DNA of 64,000 nt from Eubacterium_U album (GTDB lineage: Bacteria > Bacillota > Clostridia > Lachnospirales > Lachnospiraceae), in NCBI RefSeq assembly GCF_025336545.1, contig NZ_JAODBU010000004.1, forward strand, positions 1-64,000, read 5' to 3'. The notes beneath the pieces are model-generated. The model was not told where the DNA came from, ran no database searches, and saw nothing but the letters and a program-made list of their open reading frames with translations. A program made the position numbers and the translations under genes. Positions within the stretch are counted from its first letter, which is position 1; the number at the start of each line of letters is the position of its first letter. Positions 37,561 through 46,547 of the stretch are shown here, one piece after another.

Positions 37561-37719
37561 TTAAGAAAATGGAAGTAGGTCTTTTGCAAGATACGCATTT
37601 GTATATACAAATACATTCTTGTTAGGAAGAATCCTAAAACCTCTATATCTTAATATCTCGCCTACCAGCTTAGTATATTCTATTGCTTTTTTAAAATCAT
37701 ACAGTGGAGGACAGCATTC
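37561..37719 (-). pseudogene. C-terminal remnant of an unidentified protein, minus strand
   Basis: The minus strand reads CPPLYDFKKAIEYTKLVGE, then RYRGFRILPNKNVFVYTNAY and LAKDLLPFS before TAA. The text is coding-like, but the frame has a stop just upstream and no start. Family not recognised. Confidence 0.45.
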
Positions 37720-38060
37720 CTACCTTGTTTATGTTAAAATTTTCTATGGGGCTATATCTTATTCTTTGTAGATGTGCATGCAGGGCGGTTTAATATAAAA
37801 AAATCAGTTGAAATATTATAATTGCTACAATAATGAAATATCAATTAAGCTATAGATATGGTAGAATATAGAAAATGATTTTGAATGGGATATAATAACG
37901 TGAATATGGCGTGATAAAATGTCAATGACTCAAGTGTTAAATGAAACATTATGTAACTCGTAATGTGCAAGAGTAAATATCGAGTTTGTAGAAAAGATAA
38001 GATTTGGTTTAGTTAATATACGCAATATAATGTAAGGGAAAATTATGAGGAGGATGTATT
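37720..38060. other. Gap without a gene
   Basis: AT-rich sequence with frequent stops in all frames. Nothing recognisable except the GAGGAGG RBS of the next gene at its end. Confidence 0.6.
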
Positions 38061-38828
38061 ATGCTGAAAAATATAATTGATGAAGGACAGAAGTTTGATT
38101 TTGGAAAAACTTCTAAATTCTATGCAAAACATAGAGACATTTATCCAGAGGAGCTATTTGATAGATTACATAAAATTGGTATTGGAACAGAGGGAAGCCA
38201 GTGGCTTGATTTAGGAACAGGTACAGGTGTAGTTCCACGTGGTATGGCAAAGTATGGAGCTGATATTATTGCAACAGATATCTCAGAAAACCAAATTGCG
38301 GAAGCAAAAGAGTTATCTAAAGGAATGGATAATATCAGATACATTGTATCATCTGCAGAGGATATTAATTATCCGGATAATAGTTTTGATGTTATTACTG
38401 CTTTTCAGTGTTTTTGGTATTTTGATCCAAAAGTAATTGTTCCAAAGATTCGGTCAATGTTAAAACCTGATGGCATATTTTTGAAGGTGTATATGGGTTA
38501 TATGAAAGAAGAAACGATCACACAAGATTCTAATAGTTTGGTAAAAAAGATTAATGGCTCATGGAATGGTGCATCAGCTTCAGTAAAGGATTTAACAACG
38601 CATTATTTTGATGAACCACAAATGGAAACTATGATTGTAGAGTTACCGTTTACCAGAGAAACATGGCATGGACGTATGATGGCTAGTCGTGGTGTTATGG
38701 CATCGATGAATGAGGAACAGATTGCGTTGTTTGATAGGGAACATCGAAAAATGCTTGAAGAAAAATATCCGGAAGAATTTACAATAAAACATAAGATTTT
38801 CTTGACCTGGTATAACATCAAAAAATAG
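38061..38828 (+). CDS. Class I SAM-dependent methyltransferase
   Basis: 255 residues. Motif I LDLGTGTGVVPRGMA, motif II IIATDISENQIAEA and post-motif NSFDVITAFQCFWYFD fit a UbiE/YafE-type small-molecule methyltransferase. The substrate cannot be told. Strong RBS GAGGAGG. It stands alone after the degenerate region. Confidence 0.88.
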   Translation: MLKNIIDEGQKFDFGKTSKFYAKHRDIYPEELFDRLHKIGIGTEGSQWLDLGTGTGVVPRGMAKYGADIIATDISENQIAEAKELSKGMDNIRYIVSSAEDINYPDNSFDVITAFQCFWYFDPKVIVPKIRSMLKPDGIFLKVYMGYMKEETITQDSNSLVKKINGSWNGASASVKDLTTHYFDEPQMETMIVELPFTRETWHGRMMASRGVMASMNEEQIALFDREHRKMLEEKYPEEFTIKHKIFLTWYNIKK

Positions 38829-38997
38829 CATTTTATAGGAATGTTAAAAAGGAATTAAAGATATACAAATTCATTAAAAAAATGTAAATAAACAAAAGAA
38901 AATTATATATAGAAATATATTCTGATACCAAGTTATGTTGAGAATATAGTTGGCTACGGTACCCCATAGACTAAAAGATTATATGAAAGAGGAGATT

Positions 38998-39483
38998 ATG
39001 GAACTTTGGGATGCATATGACACAAATTTAAATAAAATTAAATATAAAACATTAGTAAGAGGTGAAGCTATACCAGATGGAATGTACCATTTAGTGTGTG
39101 AGGTTATTGTTAAACATACAGATGGTACATATTTGTTAATGCAAAGAGACAAAAATAAGCACTATGGTGAATATTGGGAAGCTACAGCAGGAGGTTCAGC
39201 ACTGCAAGGAGAACTTCCGATTGATTGCGCAATAAGAGAATTGCGAGAAGAAACAGGAATATGTGAAACAAATTTAGTGGAGCTAGGAAGAGTTGTTCAA
39301 CATAATAATCATTCAATATATGTTGATTATATTGTGATTACGGATTGGGACAAGTATAACATTACTCTTCAACAGGGAGAAACACAGGATTATAAATGGG
39401 TAGATAAAGATACTTTGAAAAATATGAAATCTAATGAATTGGTGACAAGAAGAATGCAGCTTTTTATTGAGGAATTACGATAA
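38998..39483 (+). CDS. Nudix hydrolase
   Basis: 161 residues from ATG 38998, which has AAAGAGGAG upstream; an upstream in-frame TTG (38950) has none. Nudix box: GGSALQGELPIDCAIREL followed by REETGI (G-x5-E-x7-REL-x-EETG). It hydrolyses a nucleoside diphosphate linked to an unknown group. A second Nudix gene is at 39996. Confidence 0.88.
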   Translation: MELWDAYDTNLNKIKYKTLVRGEAIPDGMYHLVCEVIVKHTDGTYLLMQRDKNKHYGEYWEATAGGSALQGELPIDCAIRELREETGICETNLVELGRVVQHNNHSIYVDYIVITDWDKYNITLQQGETQDYKWVDKDTLKNMKSNELVTRRMQLFIEELR

Positions 39484-39552
39484 TAGACAATAACAAAATT
39501 AAAGGAATATTTTATAAAAATAGTTAAATACGAAGATTAATATAGTGATGAT

Positions 39553-39945
39553 ATGATTTTTATGATATTAGAAGCCAAAAATGCTTTAGGACGAGTTCCG
39601 GGATTAAATGAGGATTTATTGAATATTAAGAAGAACTACTTGGATGTAGGAGATATGTTTTGGTTGGCTATTGATGAACAAGACAGAGTTAGTGGAAGTA
39701 TTGGATATAATTCTATAAGAGACACCGATGAGGTTTGGCTGCATCGTTTGTTTGTAAAATATAATTTGAAAAGACAAGGTATTGGAAGTGCTTTGTTAGA
39801 AATGGCAGAAAATTATATAGCAAATCAAGGAAAGAAAGTGGTAAGAATTCATTTGGGAGGAGAAGGCTTTGAGGAATCAAAAATATTTTATCCCAAACAT
39901 GGCTATGTGGAGTATCGGGAACGCTATATGATGAAGAATTTGTAG
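39553..39945 (+). CDS. GNAT family acetyltransferase
   Basis: 130 residues. The acetyl-CoA loop is RQGIGSALLEMAE, preceded by LHRLFVKYNLK, with the C-terminal GGEGFEESKIFYPKHGYVEY typical of the fold. The N-terminus is short for the family and the RBS is weak, so the start is uncertain and the gene may be slightly truncated. Confidence 0.8.
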   Translation: MIFMILEAKNALGRVPGLNEDLLNIKKNYLDVGDMFWLAIDEQDRVSGSIGYNSIRDTDEVWLHRLFVKYNLKRQGIGSALLEMAENYIANQGKKVVRIHLGGEGFEESKIFYPKHGYVEYRERYMMKNL

Positions 39946-39995
39946 ATAATAGCAAATTACTACGGTAGGAGAATTGAAGTTAGAGGAGTTTATAA

Positions 39996-40430
39996 ATGGT
40001 AGAAGTAAAATTTTATGATAGTATAGATGATAAATTTCTAAAATTTGCAGTTATCATCTCTAAAACAAATGGTAAATGGATATTTTGCAAACATAAAGAA
40101 AGAGATACTTATGAAGTACCAGGCGGGCATAGGGAAAGTGGCGAAGATATTTTAGCTACTGCTAAGCGGGAATTGATGGAGGAAACGGGTGCGACAGATT
40201 TTACCATCAAACCAATCTGTGCGTATTCGGTTAAAGGACAAACAAATGTGATGGAAAATATAAACGATGAAACATTTGGCATGCTTTTCTTTGCAGAGGT
40301 ATTTTCTTTTCAAGAAATACATAGTGAAATAGAGAAAATTTTAATTACGGATAACTTAGTTGAAAATTGGACTTATCCTTTAATTCAACCTCAATTAATT
40401 GAAGAAGCAAAAAACAGAGGATATTTATAA
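39996..40430 (+). CDS. Nudix hydrolase
   Basis: 144 residues with RBS AGAGGAG. Nudix box: GGHRESGEDILATAKREL, then MEETGA. Short NTPase-type member; substrate unknown. With the gene at 38998 and the GNAT between them it forms a typical clostridial small-molecule modification cluster. Confidence 0.87.
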   Translation: MVEVKFYDSIDDKFLKFAVIISKTNGKWIFCKHKERDTYEVPGGHRESGEDILATAKRELMEETGATDFTIKPICAYSVKGQTNVMENINDETFGMLFFAEVFSFQEIHSEIEKILITDNLVENWTYPLIQPQLIEEAKNRGYL

Positions 40431-40511
40431 ATAAGAATTGACCGAGCTCTTTGAGCGAGGAATGCTTCTTGTCCGAAGAGCAAGAAGATGGAATATAGAA
40501 AGAATTTAACA

Positions 40512-40528
40512 AATCGGAAGTTGTGGAG
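40512..40528 (+). repeat. Left copy of a 17-bp direct repeat (possible att site)
   Basis: AATCGGAAGTTGTGGAG recurs at 49691-49707 with one mismatch (G to A). The two copies bracket the GC-richer patch. Attachment-site status is inference. Confidence 0.4.
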
Positions 40529-40611
40529 AGATTTCCTGAACTTTCCTTATTTTTCAAGGCTTACAGCCTCTTAGATAGTGAAATGATATGTATTTTCCCT
40601 TATTTTTGCCC

Positions 40612-40710
40612 TTATGCGGAATCCCGTTTTGCTTTTCTTGTTGGGTGAGCGTAAATATTCATTGTGGTACTGACATCATAGTGTCCTAACAGTTCCTGTA
40701 CTGGTGCATG
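40612..40710 (-). pseudogene. C-terminal remnant of a tyrosine recombinase (integrase)
   Basis: The minus strand reads HAPVQELLGHYDVSTTMN followed by IYAHPTRKAKRDSA and a stop codon. LGHxxxxTTxxIYxH with the nucleophilic Tyr is the C-terminal signature of phage/ICE integrases. The rest of the enzyme is missing. Confidence 0.8.
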
Positions 40711-40718
40711 TGATTTAT

Positions 40719-40772
40719 ATTGGAATTCGATGCTATGTGAAAGACTGGATGGAAGAACGGGGATATTATTAA
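40719..40772 (+). pseudogene. Tail of an unidentified protein
   Basis: The plus strand reads GIRCYVKDWMEERGYY and TAA, immediately followed by a terminator. That position suggests a genuine gene end whose body has been lost. Confidence 0.35.
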
Positions 40773-40778
40773 GAAAAG

Positions 40779-40813
40779 ACGGACGGCCATCAAAAACAAG
40801 GCTGTCCGTTTTA
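40779..40813 (+). terminator. Terminator after the lost gene
   Basis: ACGGACGGCC pairs with GGCTGTCCGT across a loop of A-rich sequence, then TTTAT. Confidence 0.6.
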
Positions 40814-40832
40814 TGGATGAAAAGGAATTACA

Positions 40833-40970
40833 TTAAAATATTGTTTTTAACATTTCAGCAAAATCTTCAATGTAGTATCCTGAATTATCCTTTCGCCAGA
40901 AGGCACAGTATGTTTTTCTGACAGACTCACCATTTCTGACGAGAGGAACTCGCTCAATGGTTGAATCAAA
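40833..40970 (-). pseudogene. C-terminal remnant of a LysR-type regulator
   Basis: 45 codons on the minus strand read FDSTIERVPLVRNGESVRKT, YCAFWRKDNSGYYIEDFAEM, LKTIF and stop, matching the end of a LysR substrate-binding domain. The HTH and most of the effector domain are gone. Confidence 0.6.
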
Positions 40971-41075
40971 CCATCTTCTTTTTGTTGTTTACCTATAATA
41001 ACGATTGGAGTAGTCGATTATAGACACTGCAATCAAAAAAATCCGAAAATATATTTATCAACATTACATAAAAGT

Positions 41076-41087
41076 GTGTAGATGCAC
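41076..41087. promoter_or_regulatory. Operator-like site 1 upstream of the DUF4143 gene
   Basis: GTGTAGATGCAC, a near copy of the palindrome GTGCA-GA-TGCAC found at 41151, 75 bp upstream of it in the same flanking context (AAAGTGT). Confidence 0.4.
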
Positions 41088-41150
41088 ATAAAATGGGAAT
41101 ATATATTGAAATTCACGTCGTTCTGTGATAGAATCTCATTACTAAAAAGT

Positions 41151-41162
41151 GTGCAGATGCAC
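41151..41162. promoter_or_regulatory. Operator-like site 2 upstream of the DUF4143 gene
   Basis: GTGCAGATGCAC is a 5+2+5 palindrome just before the RBS. With site 1 it brackets the likely promoter, a common arrangement for repression. Confidence 0.45.
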
Positions 41163-41181
41163 GGAAAGGGGGAGCGTAACG

Positions 41182-42435
41182 ATGGAGATTAAAAGAGACG
41201 CTTACCTACAGCAGCTGACCCTGCGAAAAGATAATGGAATGATAAAGGTGATTACCGGCATTCGTAGATGTGGCAAATCCTTTTTGCTGTTTACCATCTT
41301 TAAGAGATACTTACTGGAGAACGGCGTTGATGTTGATCATATTATTGAGATTGCATTGGACGGTATTGAAAATGAGGAACTAAGAGATCCTAAGGTGTGT
41401 TTCAAGTACATCAAAGATGCCATGAAAGACGATGGCAAATACTATCTGCTTCTTGATGAAGTGCAGTTTATGTCACAATTTGAGGAAGTGCTGAACAGCC
41501 TGCTCCGCATGAGCAATATTGATGTGTATGTCACCGGAAGTAATTCCAAGTTCCTGTCCAGCGACATTGTGACCGAATTCCGTGGCAGAGGTGATGAGAT
41601 TAGAATCTACCCTCTCTCCTTTGCAGAGTTTTATTCTGTCTATGACGGCGATTATGATGATGCATGGGATGACTACATGATCTACGGAGGATTGCCGCAG
41701 ATCGTAAGTTTCCAGAGCGAACGACAGAAAGCGGACTATCTGAAGAACATCTTTGCAAATGTCTATCTGAAGGATGTTATTGAAAGAAATAAGATTCAGA
41801 ACGTGGATGAGATTGGGAATCTGGTTGATGTGCTTGCATCTGCAATCGGCGCACCGACCAACCCTTCAAAGATTGCCAATACCTTTGCCAGTGAGCGCCA
41901 GATGACTTATGCTAATAAAACCATCTCCAAGCATATCGACTATTTGACAGATGCCTTTTTGATTTCCAAGGCAAGCCGATACGATATTAAGGGCAGAAAG
42001 TATATCGGTGCAAATCTGAAATACTACTTTACGGATCTGGGACTGAGAAATGCACGTCTGAATTTCAGACAGCAGGAGCCTACTCATATCATGGAGAACA
42101 TTGTTTATAACGAGCTGTTGATCCGTGGCTACAATGTTGATGTGGGTGTCGTGGATATCTTCGATAAGGATAAAGAGGGCAAACGTGTTCGCAAGCAGTT
42201 GGAGGTTGACTTTGTGGTGAATCAAGGAAACCAGAGATACTATATCCAGGTTGCATATGACATGACTTCGGAAGAAAAACAGACGCAGGAGTTCAATTCT
42301 CTGCGTAATATCCCGGACTCTTTCAAGAAGATCGTCATTGTAAATGGCAGCAAAAAGCCTTGGAGAAATGATGAAGGTTTTGTCATCATGGGAATGAAGT
42401 ATTTCTTGCTGAATGCGAATAGTCTGGAATTTTAA
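41182..42435 (+). CDS. AAA+ ATPase with DUF4143 nuclease-like domain
   Basis: 417 residues from ATG 41182, which has GGGGGAG upstream. Walker A GIRRCGKS (26-33), Walker B YYLLLDEVQF, sensor YVTGSNSKFLSSD, then the DUF4143 domain with EVDFVVNQ, a PD-(D/E)xK-like core. These stand-alone proteins are common in gut anaerobes; their role is unknown, with transfer and defence both suggested. Codon use (CTG, GTC, CGT, AAG) differs clearly from genes left of it, a sign of transfer. Confidence 0.92.
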   Translation: MEIKRDAYLQQLTLRKDNGMIKVITGIRRCGKSFLLFTIFKRYLLENGVDVDHIIEIALDGIENEELRDPKVCFKYIKDAMKDDGKYYLLLDEVQFMSQFEEVLNSLLRMSNIDVYVTGSNSKFLSSDIVTEFRGRGDEIRIYPLSFAEFYSVYDGDYDDAWDDYMIYGGLPQIVSFQSERQKADYLKNIFANVYLKDVIERNKIQNVDEIGNLVDVLASAIGAPTNPSKIANTFASERQMTYANKTISKHIDYLTDAFLISKASRYDIKGRKYIGANLKYYFTDLGLRNARLNFRQQEPTHIMENIVYNELLIRGYNVDVGVVDIFDKDKEGKRVRKQLEVDFVVNQGNQRYYIQVAYDMTSEEKQTQEFNSLRNIPDSFKKIVIVNGSKKPWRNDEGFVIMGMKYFLLNANSLEF

Positions 42436-42494
42436 GCCGATTTGAGTTGTTGCTGTGGTGTTGTTCTATTTCAAAAAAGAGTGAAATGATATAA

Positions 42495-42848
42495 ATAAGG
42501 CCAGCCGATGTGGTAGCATTTATGTGGGAGTACATTAAAGTACCGGAGGATTCAAGAGAAAAAGTTAAGAATCTGTTTAAAGATGCAAATGAAAATGGAG
42601 TAAAAATAAGTCATTAGGCACCAACACTGTATGATGTTGTTCCGAAAAAAGAAATTGCTTAATTTGAAGAGCTTATGCGCAAAACCATAGCTGACATTGT
42701 ATCAGAAGCCAGTAGCGTTGCCTGTTGGGTGTATGCGCAGAAATATGTGAAGCACAAAACCCTAAACGAAATGCTGCAAGAATTGCCAGACGTAAGTCAA
42801 TTCATCCTAGCTATGGATACCTGGTTTGAAAAACTGATGGAGAAATAA
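42495..42848 (+). pseudogene. Unidentified gene fragment with two in-frame stops
   Basis: One frame reads PADVVAFMWEYIKVPEDSRE up to a TAG (42615-42617), APTLYDVVPKKEIA up to a TAA (42660-42662), then FEELMRKTIADIVSEA through WFEKLMEK and TAA. The frame never shifts, so nonsense changes broke it. An internal ATG at 42675 could give a 57-residue peptide, but no RBS supports it. Confidence 0.5.
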
Positions 42849-42977
42849 TCTGGGAAAATAGTTTAAAGTTTACATGTTATGATCATGTATGAAGTTGGAA
42901 CAAAATAAAAGAATTGTGCTCTACTATTGTTCAAGAAAAAAACTCATTGACATATTTCAATCTATTTAGGAGGATAA

Positions 42978-43304
42978 CAGGATGATATTAAAGTTATTGA
43001 AATAAAAGATTATATAAAAAATCCAAAATCGAATGGTTATCGAAGCTATCATATGATTGTTGAAATACCAGTATTTTTTGCTAAGGGTAAAACACCTATG
43101 CGTGTAGAATTACAGATTCGAACCAATGGTATGGATTTCTTGGCAACATTGGAACATCAACTTCGCTATAAAAAAGGAATTGAAGAAATGTCTGGCTATG
43201 ATGAGATAAGTGAAGAATTACTTCATTCTGCAAGAGCTATCATTGAAGCAGATAATGAAATGCAGAGAATAAAAGACAAAATTGGTATGTTACACGAAAT
43301 TTAG
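42978..43304 (+). pseudogene. C-terminal remnant of a RelQ-type small alarmone synthetase
   Basis: The frame reads DDIKVIEIKDYIKNPKSNGY, then RSYHMIVEIPVFF, VELQIRTNGMDFLATLEHQL and a helical tail, matching the second half of RelQ/YjbM (p)ppGpp synthetases. The first half, including the ATP/GDP-binding segment, is missing and there is no in-frame start. It cannot make alarmone. Confidence 0.78.
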
Positions 43305-43339
43305 GGAGAAAACTGAGCAAGTAGGAAGGTGGAATATAT

Positions 43340-44899
43340 ATGAAACAAGATACTTTAGAGGGCAAAGCAAAAACAAAAAATGGGGTAAAACGGCTGTGTT
43401 TTTCCATAATCTGCATTCTTCTGGAAGTGATTTTTATTATTACTATCGTAACACGCTTGAATGAATATGCAGAAATCATAAATTTATTTACAAGGATTTT
43501 GAGTGGGATCTTGGTTTTGGGATTGTACGCATCAAATAAGACATCCTCTATGAAAATGCCTTGGGTCATCTTAATTCTAATTTTCCCAATTATGGGTGTA
43601 GGCCTGTATTTGTTGATTGGTTTGAATGGTGGCACACATAAAATGCGTGCGCGATATGCAGAAATTGATAGCAAATTGTTACCAATGCTTCCGGACAGTC
43701 AGGAGTGTTTGAGCAGAATAAAAGAAACAATTCCGAAAGCAGGAAATATAGCAAGTTACATACAAAGAAATTCGCAGTATCCAATCTATCAGAATACGGA
43801 TATTGTATATTTTGATGAAGCAGTGAAAGGATTAGAGGCACAGCTTAAGGATTTGGAGAAAGCACAGAAGTTTATCTTTATGGAATATCATGCGATAGAA
43901 GACGCTGAAGCATGGCATAAGATTCAAGATGTTCTGGAAGAGCGAGTAAAAGCAGGTGTGAAAGTTAGAGTATTCTACGATGATATGGGTTCTATAGGCT
44001 TTATTAACACAGATTTTGTGAAAAAGATGGAGGCAATGGGAATTCATTGCCGTGTATTCAATCCGTTTGTGCCAGGTTTAAATCTGTTTTTGAACAATCG
44101 TGATCATAGAAAAATAACAGTTATTGATGGAAAAGTCGGATTTACAGGTGGATATAATCTAGCAAACGAATATTTTAATTACACACACCCGTATGGACAG
44201 TGGAAAGATACAGGTATTCGTTTAGAAGGAGATGCTGTTCAGTCGCTTACGGTGACATTTTTGGAAATGTGGAATGCAGTAAGTGATAAGGATGCTAATG
44301 ATTCTGATTTTAGTAAATACCTTTTCCACTATGATTATGCGGCACAGCAAACTGGGTTTGTTCAACCTTATGCAGACAGCCCTATGGATAATGAGCAAGT
44401 AGGAGAAGAAGTTTATATCAGTATGATAAATAAAGCTGAAAAATATTGTTGGTTTATGACTCCATATCTAATCATAACAGATGAAATGACGCATGCGTTA
44501 TGTCTGGCTGCTAAGCGAGGGGTAGACGTAAGAATTATCACACCTGGTATCCCTGATAAAAAATTCATTTATAATATAACTCGTTCTTTTTATCATGGAT
44601 TGGTTAAACATGGTGTTCGTGTTTATGAGTGGACTCCTGGTTTCTGTCATGCAAAAATGAGTGTGGCAGATGACTGTATGGCAACTTGTGGAACAATTAA
44701 TCTGGATTATCGAAGTTTATATCACCATTTTGAAAACGGCTGTTTTATGGCAGATTGTCAGGCAGTTGTGGAAATAAAAAATGATCTGATAAGAACGATG
44801 GGAGAATGTCGTGATGTGACAGACCAATATCAAACCGGACGAAGTGCATATTTGCGACTGGGACAATTATTTATGAGATTATTTGCTGGATTGCTATAA
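43340..44899 (+). CDS. cls: Cardiolipin synthase
   Basis: 519 residues with RBS AGGAAGGTGG. Two N-terminal membrane spans (about 20-42 and 50-95), then two PLD phosphodiesterase motifs: HRKITVIDGKVGFTGG and HAKMSVADDCMATCGTINLD. It joins two phosphatidylglycerol molecules to form cardiolipin at the membrane. A second PLD-family gene follows at 45097 after a terminator, then a two-component system. Confidence 0.93.
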   Translation: MKQDTLEGKAKTKNGVKRLCFSIICILLEVIFIITIVTRLNEYAEIINLFTRILSGILVLGLYASNKTSSMKMPWVILILIFPIMGVGLYLLIGLNGGTHKMRARYAEIDSKLLPMLPDSQECLSRIKETIPKAGNIASYIQRNSQYPIYQNTDIVYFDEAVKGLEAQLKDLEKAQKFIFMEYHAIEDAEAWHKIQDVLEERVKAGVKVRVFYDDMGSIGFINTDFVKKMEAMGIHCRVFNPFVPGLNLFLNNRDHRKITVIDGKVGFTGGYNLANEYFNYTHPYGQWKDTGIRLEGDAVQSLTVTFLEMWNAVSDKDANDSDFSKYLFHYDYAAQQTGFVQPYADSPMDNEQVGEEVYISMINKAEKYCWFMTPYLIITDEMTHALCLAAKRGVDVRIITPGIPDKKFIYNITRSFYHGLVKHGVRVYEWTPGFCHAKMSVADDCMATCGTINLDYRSLYHHFENGCFMADCQAVVEIKNDLIRTMGECRDVTDQYQTGRSAYLRLGQLFMRLFAGLL

Positions 44900-44910
44900 G
44901 AATCTGATGA

Positions 44911-44969
44911 AACGACCTTTCAAAAAACAGTTGATTTAGAAGTTAACTGTTTTTGAAAGGCCGTTTTTG
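44911..44969 (+). terminator. Terminator after cardiolipin synthase
   Basis: Long arms AACGACCTTTCAAAAAACAG and CTGTTTTTGAAAGGCCGTTT pair with one bulge, followed by TTGC. Confidence 0.85.
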
Positions 44970-45096
44970 CTATATCTAACAGTCTGTTGTACAAAGAAGA
45001 TTTTGCATTGATGAAAAAACAAACCTTGTTGAGGTTAAATTGAGATTGACTTTGTATTGTATAAGTATGAAATAAAAAGGAATTAGGTGATGTACA

Positions 45097-46530
45097 ATGA
45101 AAAAGTATAAAATATGTAAAATCCTTCTTGTTATACTGGCAATTTTTTTATGTGTGGCTTTTTATGAATTGCTCGGAATCTGCATTGCATATAAAAAGCA
45201 GCCGGAAGTGTCCAATACAACCAAAAAAGAAACAAAAAATGGTTCGTGGAACGAATGCAGTGAAAATACGGAACGTGCAGTGATCATAGAAAAGAATCCA
45301 GAAGCGCTTTTACAAAGAGTGCGTTTGATCCAGAATGCAAAAGAGGAAATTATTCTTTCTACTTTTGCATTTAAATCCGATGAAAGTGGAAAATTAATCT
45401 TAGGAGCACTGCATGATGCGGCAGACAGAGGTGTGCATATTCGTCTGTTAGTAGATGGAATGGAGAGCTGGATTGATATGGAAGGGAATCCGTATTTCTA
45501 TGGATTATCTTCCCATGAGAATGTTGAAATTAAACTGTATAATAAAGCCAACCCGTTGAAACCATGGAAAATGATGGGTAGAATGCATGATAAATATTTG
45601 ATTGCAGATGGTAAGACATATATTCTTGGCGGAAGAAATACATATAATTATTTCCTGGGGGATTTTCCGGGACATAAGAACTATGACAGAGACGTGTTGG
45701 TTGTTTGCAATGAACCTGAGAAAGAAAATTCAGTTAACCAGTTGTTAGATTATTTTGAAACTATATGGGATCAGGAAGACAGTGGTTATTTTCATAACAA
45801 TAAAAAACTGGCAAATAGAAAATCTGTAAAGAACGCAGTTTTAGAGCTGCAGAACGGCTATCAGAAATATTTTGAAGAGAATAAGGAAAGAATCTGCGAT
45901 ACCGATTATACGGACGAAACTTTTGAGACAGAAAAGATTGCATTAGTGTCAAATCCTATTCACACAGGTTCCAAAGAACCAGTAGTGTGGTATCAGTTGG
46001 GAGAATTGATGAAAAATGCAAAAAATCGTGTGAAGATCCACACGCCATATATTATCTGTAATGATATGATGTATAATACATGGGAGGAGATTGCAGAGAA
46101 CGTTTCAGATTTTTCTATCATGACAAATTCAGTTGCGAATAATGGGAATCCATTTGGGGCTGCCGATTATGCGAAAAACAGAAATAGAATCTTAAGTACA
46201 GGAATTAATATCTGGGAATATGAAGGCGGTTATTCATACCACGGAAAAAGTATTTTGATTGACGATGATCTGTCTGTAATCGGTTCCTTTAATATGGACA
46301 TGAGAAGTGCATATCTGGATACGGAACTGATGCTTGTAATTCGCAGTAAAGATATTAATAAACAGTTGGAAGAGGGCATGATGGAATATGAAAGAGTGTC
46401 CCGCCAGGTATTGGAAGATGGAACCTATCGTGATCCATATCATGTAGAGCCAATCGAATTAACAAAGAAACGTCAGAGAAAAATATTTTTGGTACAGCAT
46501 CTGCTTGGATGGGCAAGGTATCTGTTTTAA
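45097..46530 (+). CDS. PLD-family phospholipase/cardiolipin-synthase-like protein
   Basis: 477 residues. A signal-anchor (about 8-30: ILLVILAIFLCVAFYELLG) precedes two HKD motifs: MHDKYLIADGKTYILGGRN and YHGKSILIDDDLSVIGSFN. The domain probably faces outside, unlike the cardiolipin synthase before it, and may act on lipids or lipid-linked polymers. The response regulator gene begins 17 nt after it, so it is probably co-transcribed with the two-component system. Confidence 0.85.
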   Translation: MKKYKICKILLVILAIFLCVAFYELLGICIAYKKQPEVSNTTKKETKNGSWNECSENTERAVIIEKNPEALLQRVRLIQNAKEEIILSTFAFKSDESGKLILGALHDAADRGVHIRLLVDGMESWIDMEGNPYFYGLSSHENVEIKLYNKANPLKPWKMMGRMHDKYLIADGKTYILGGRNTYNYFLGDFPGHKNYDRDVLVVCNEPEKENSVNQLLDYFETIWDQEDSGYFHNNKKLANRKSVKNAVLELQNGYQKYFEENKERICDTDYTDETFETEKIALVSNPIHTGSKEPVVWYQLGELMKNAKNRVKIHTPYIICNDMMYNTWEEIAENVSDFSIMTNSVANNGNPFGAADYAKNRNRILSTGINIWEYEGGYSYHGKSILIDDDLSVIGSFNMDMRSAYLDTELMLVIRSKDINKQLEEGMMEYERVSRQVLEDGTYRDPYHVEPIELTKKRQRKIFLVQHLLGWARYLF

Positions 46531-46547
46531 TAAGGAGGAAGGAAAAC

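Larger units (their letters stand above)
40431..41181. other. Gene-poor junction with remnants at the left edge of the GC-richer patch
   Basis: It holds a 17-bp repeat (40512-40528), an integrase tail (minus strand), a short plus-strand protein tail, a terminator, a LysR tail (minus strand) and a pair of palindromic operator-like sites. No intact gene is seen. Confidence 0.6.

Noticed and set aside
40730..40921. A 63-codon plus-strand frame
   Set aside because: It crosses a terminator and the antisense of a LysR remnant; better explained by the real protein tails there.
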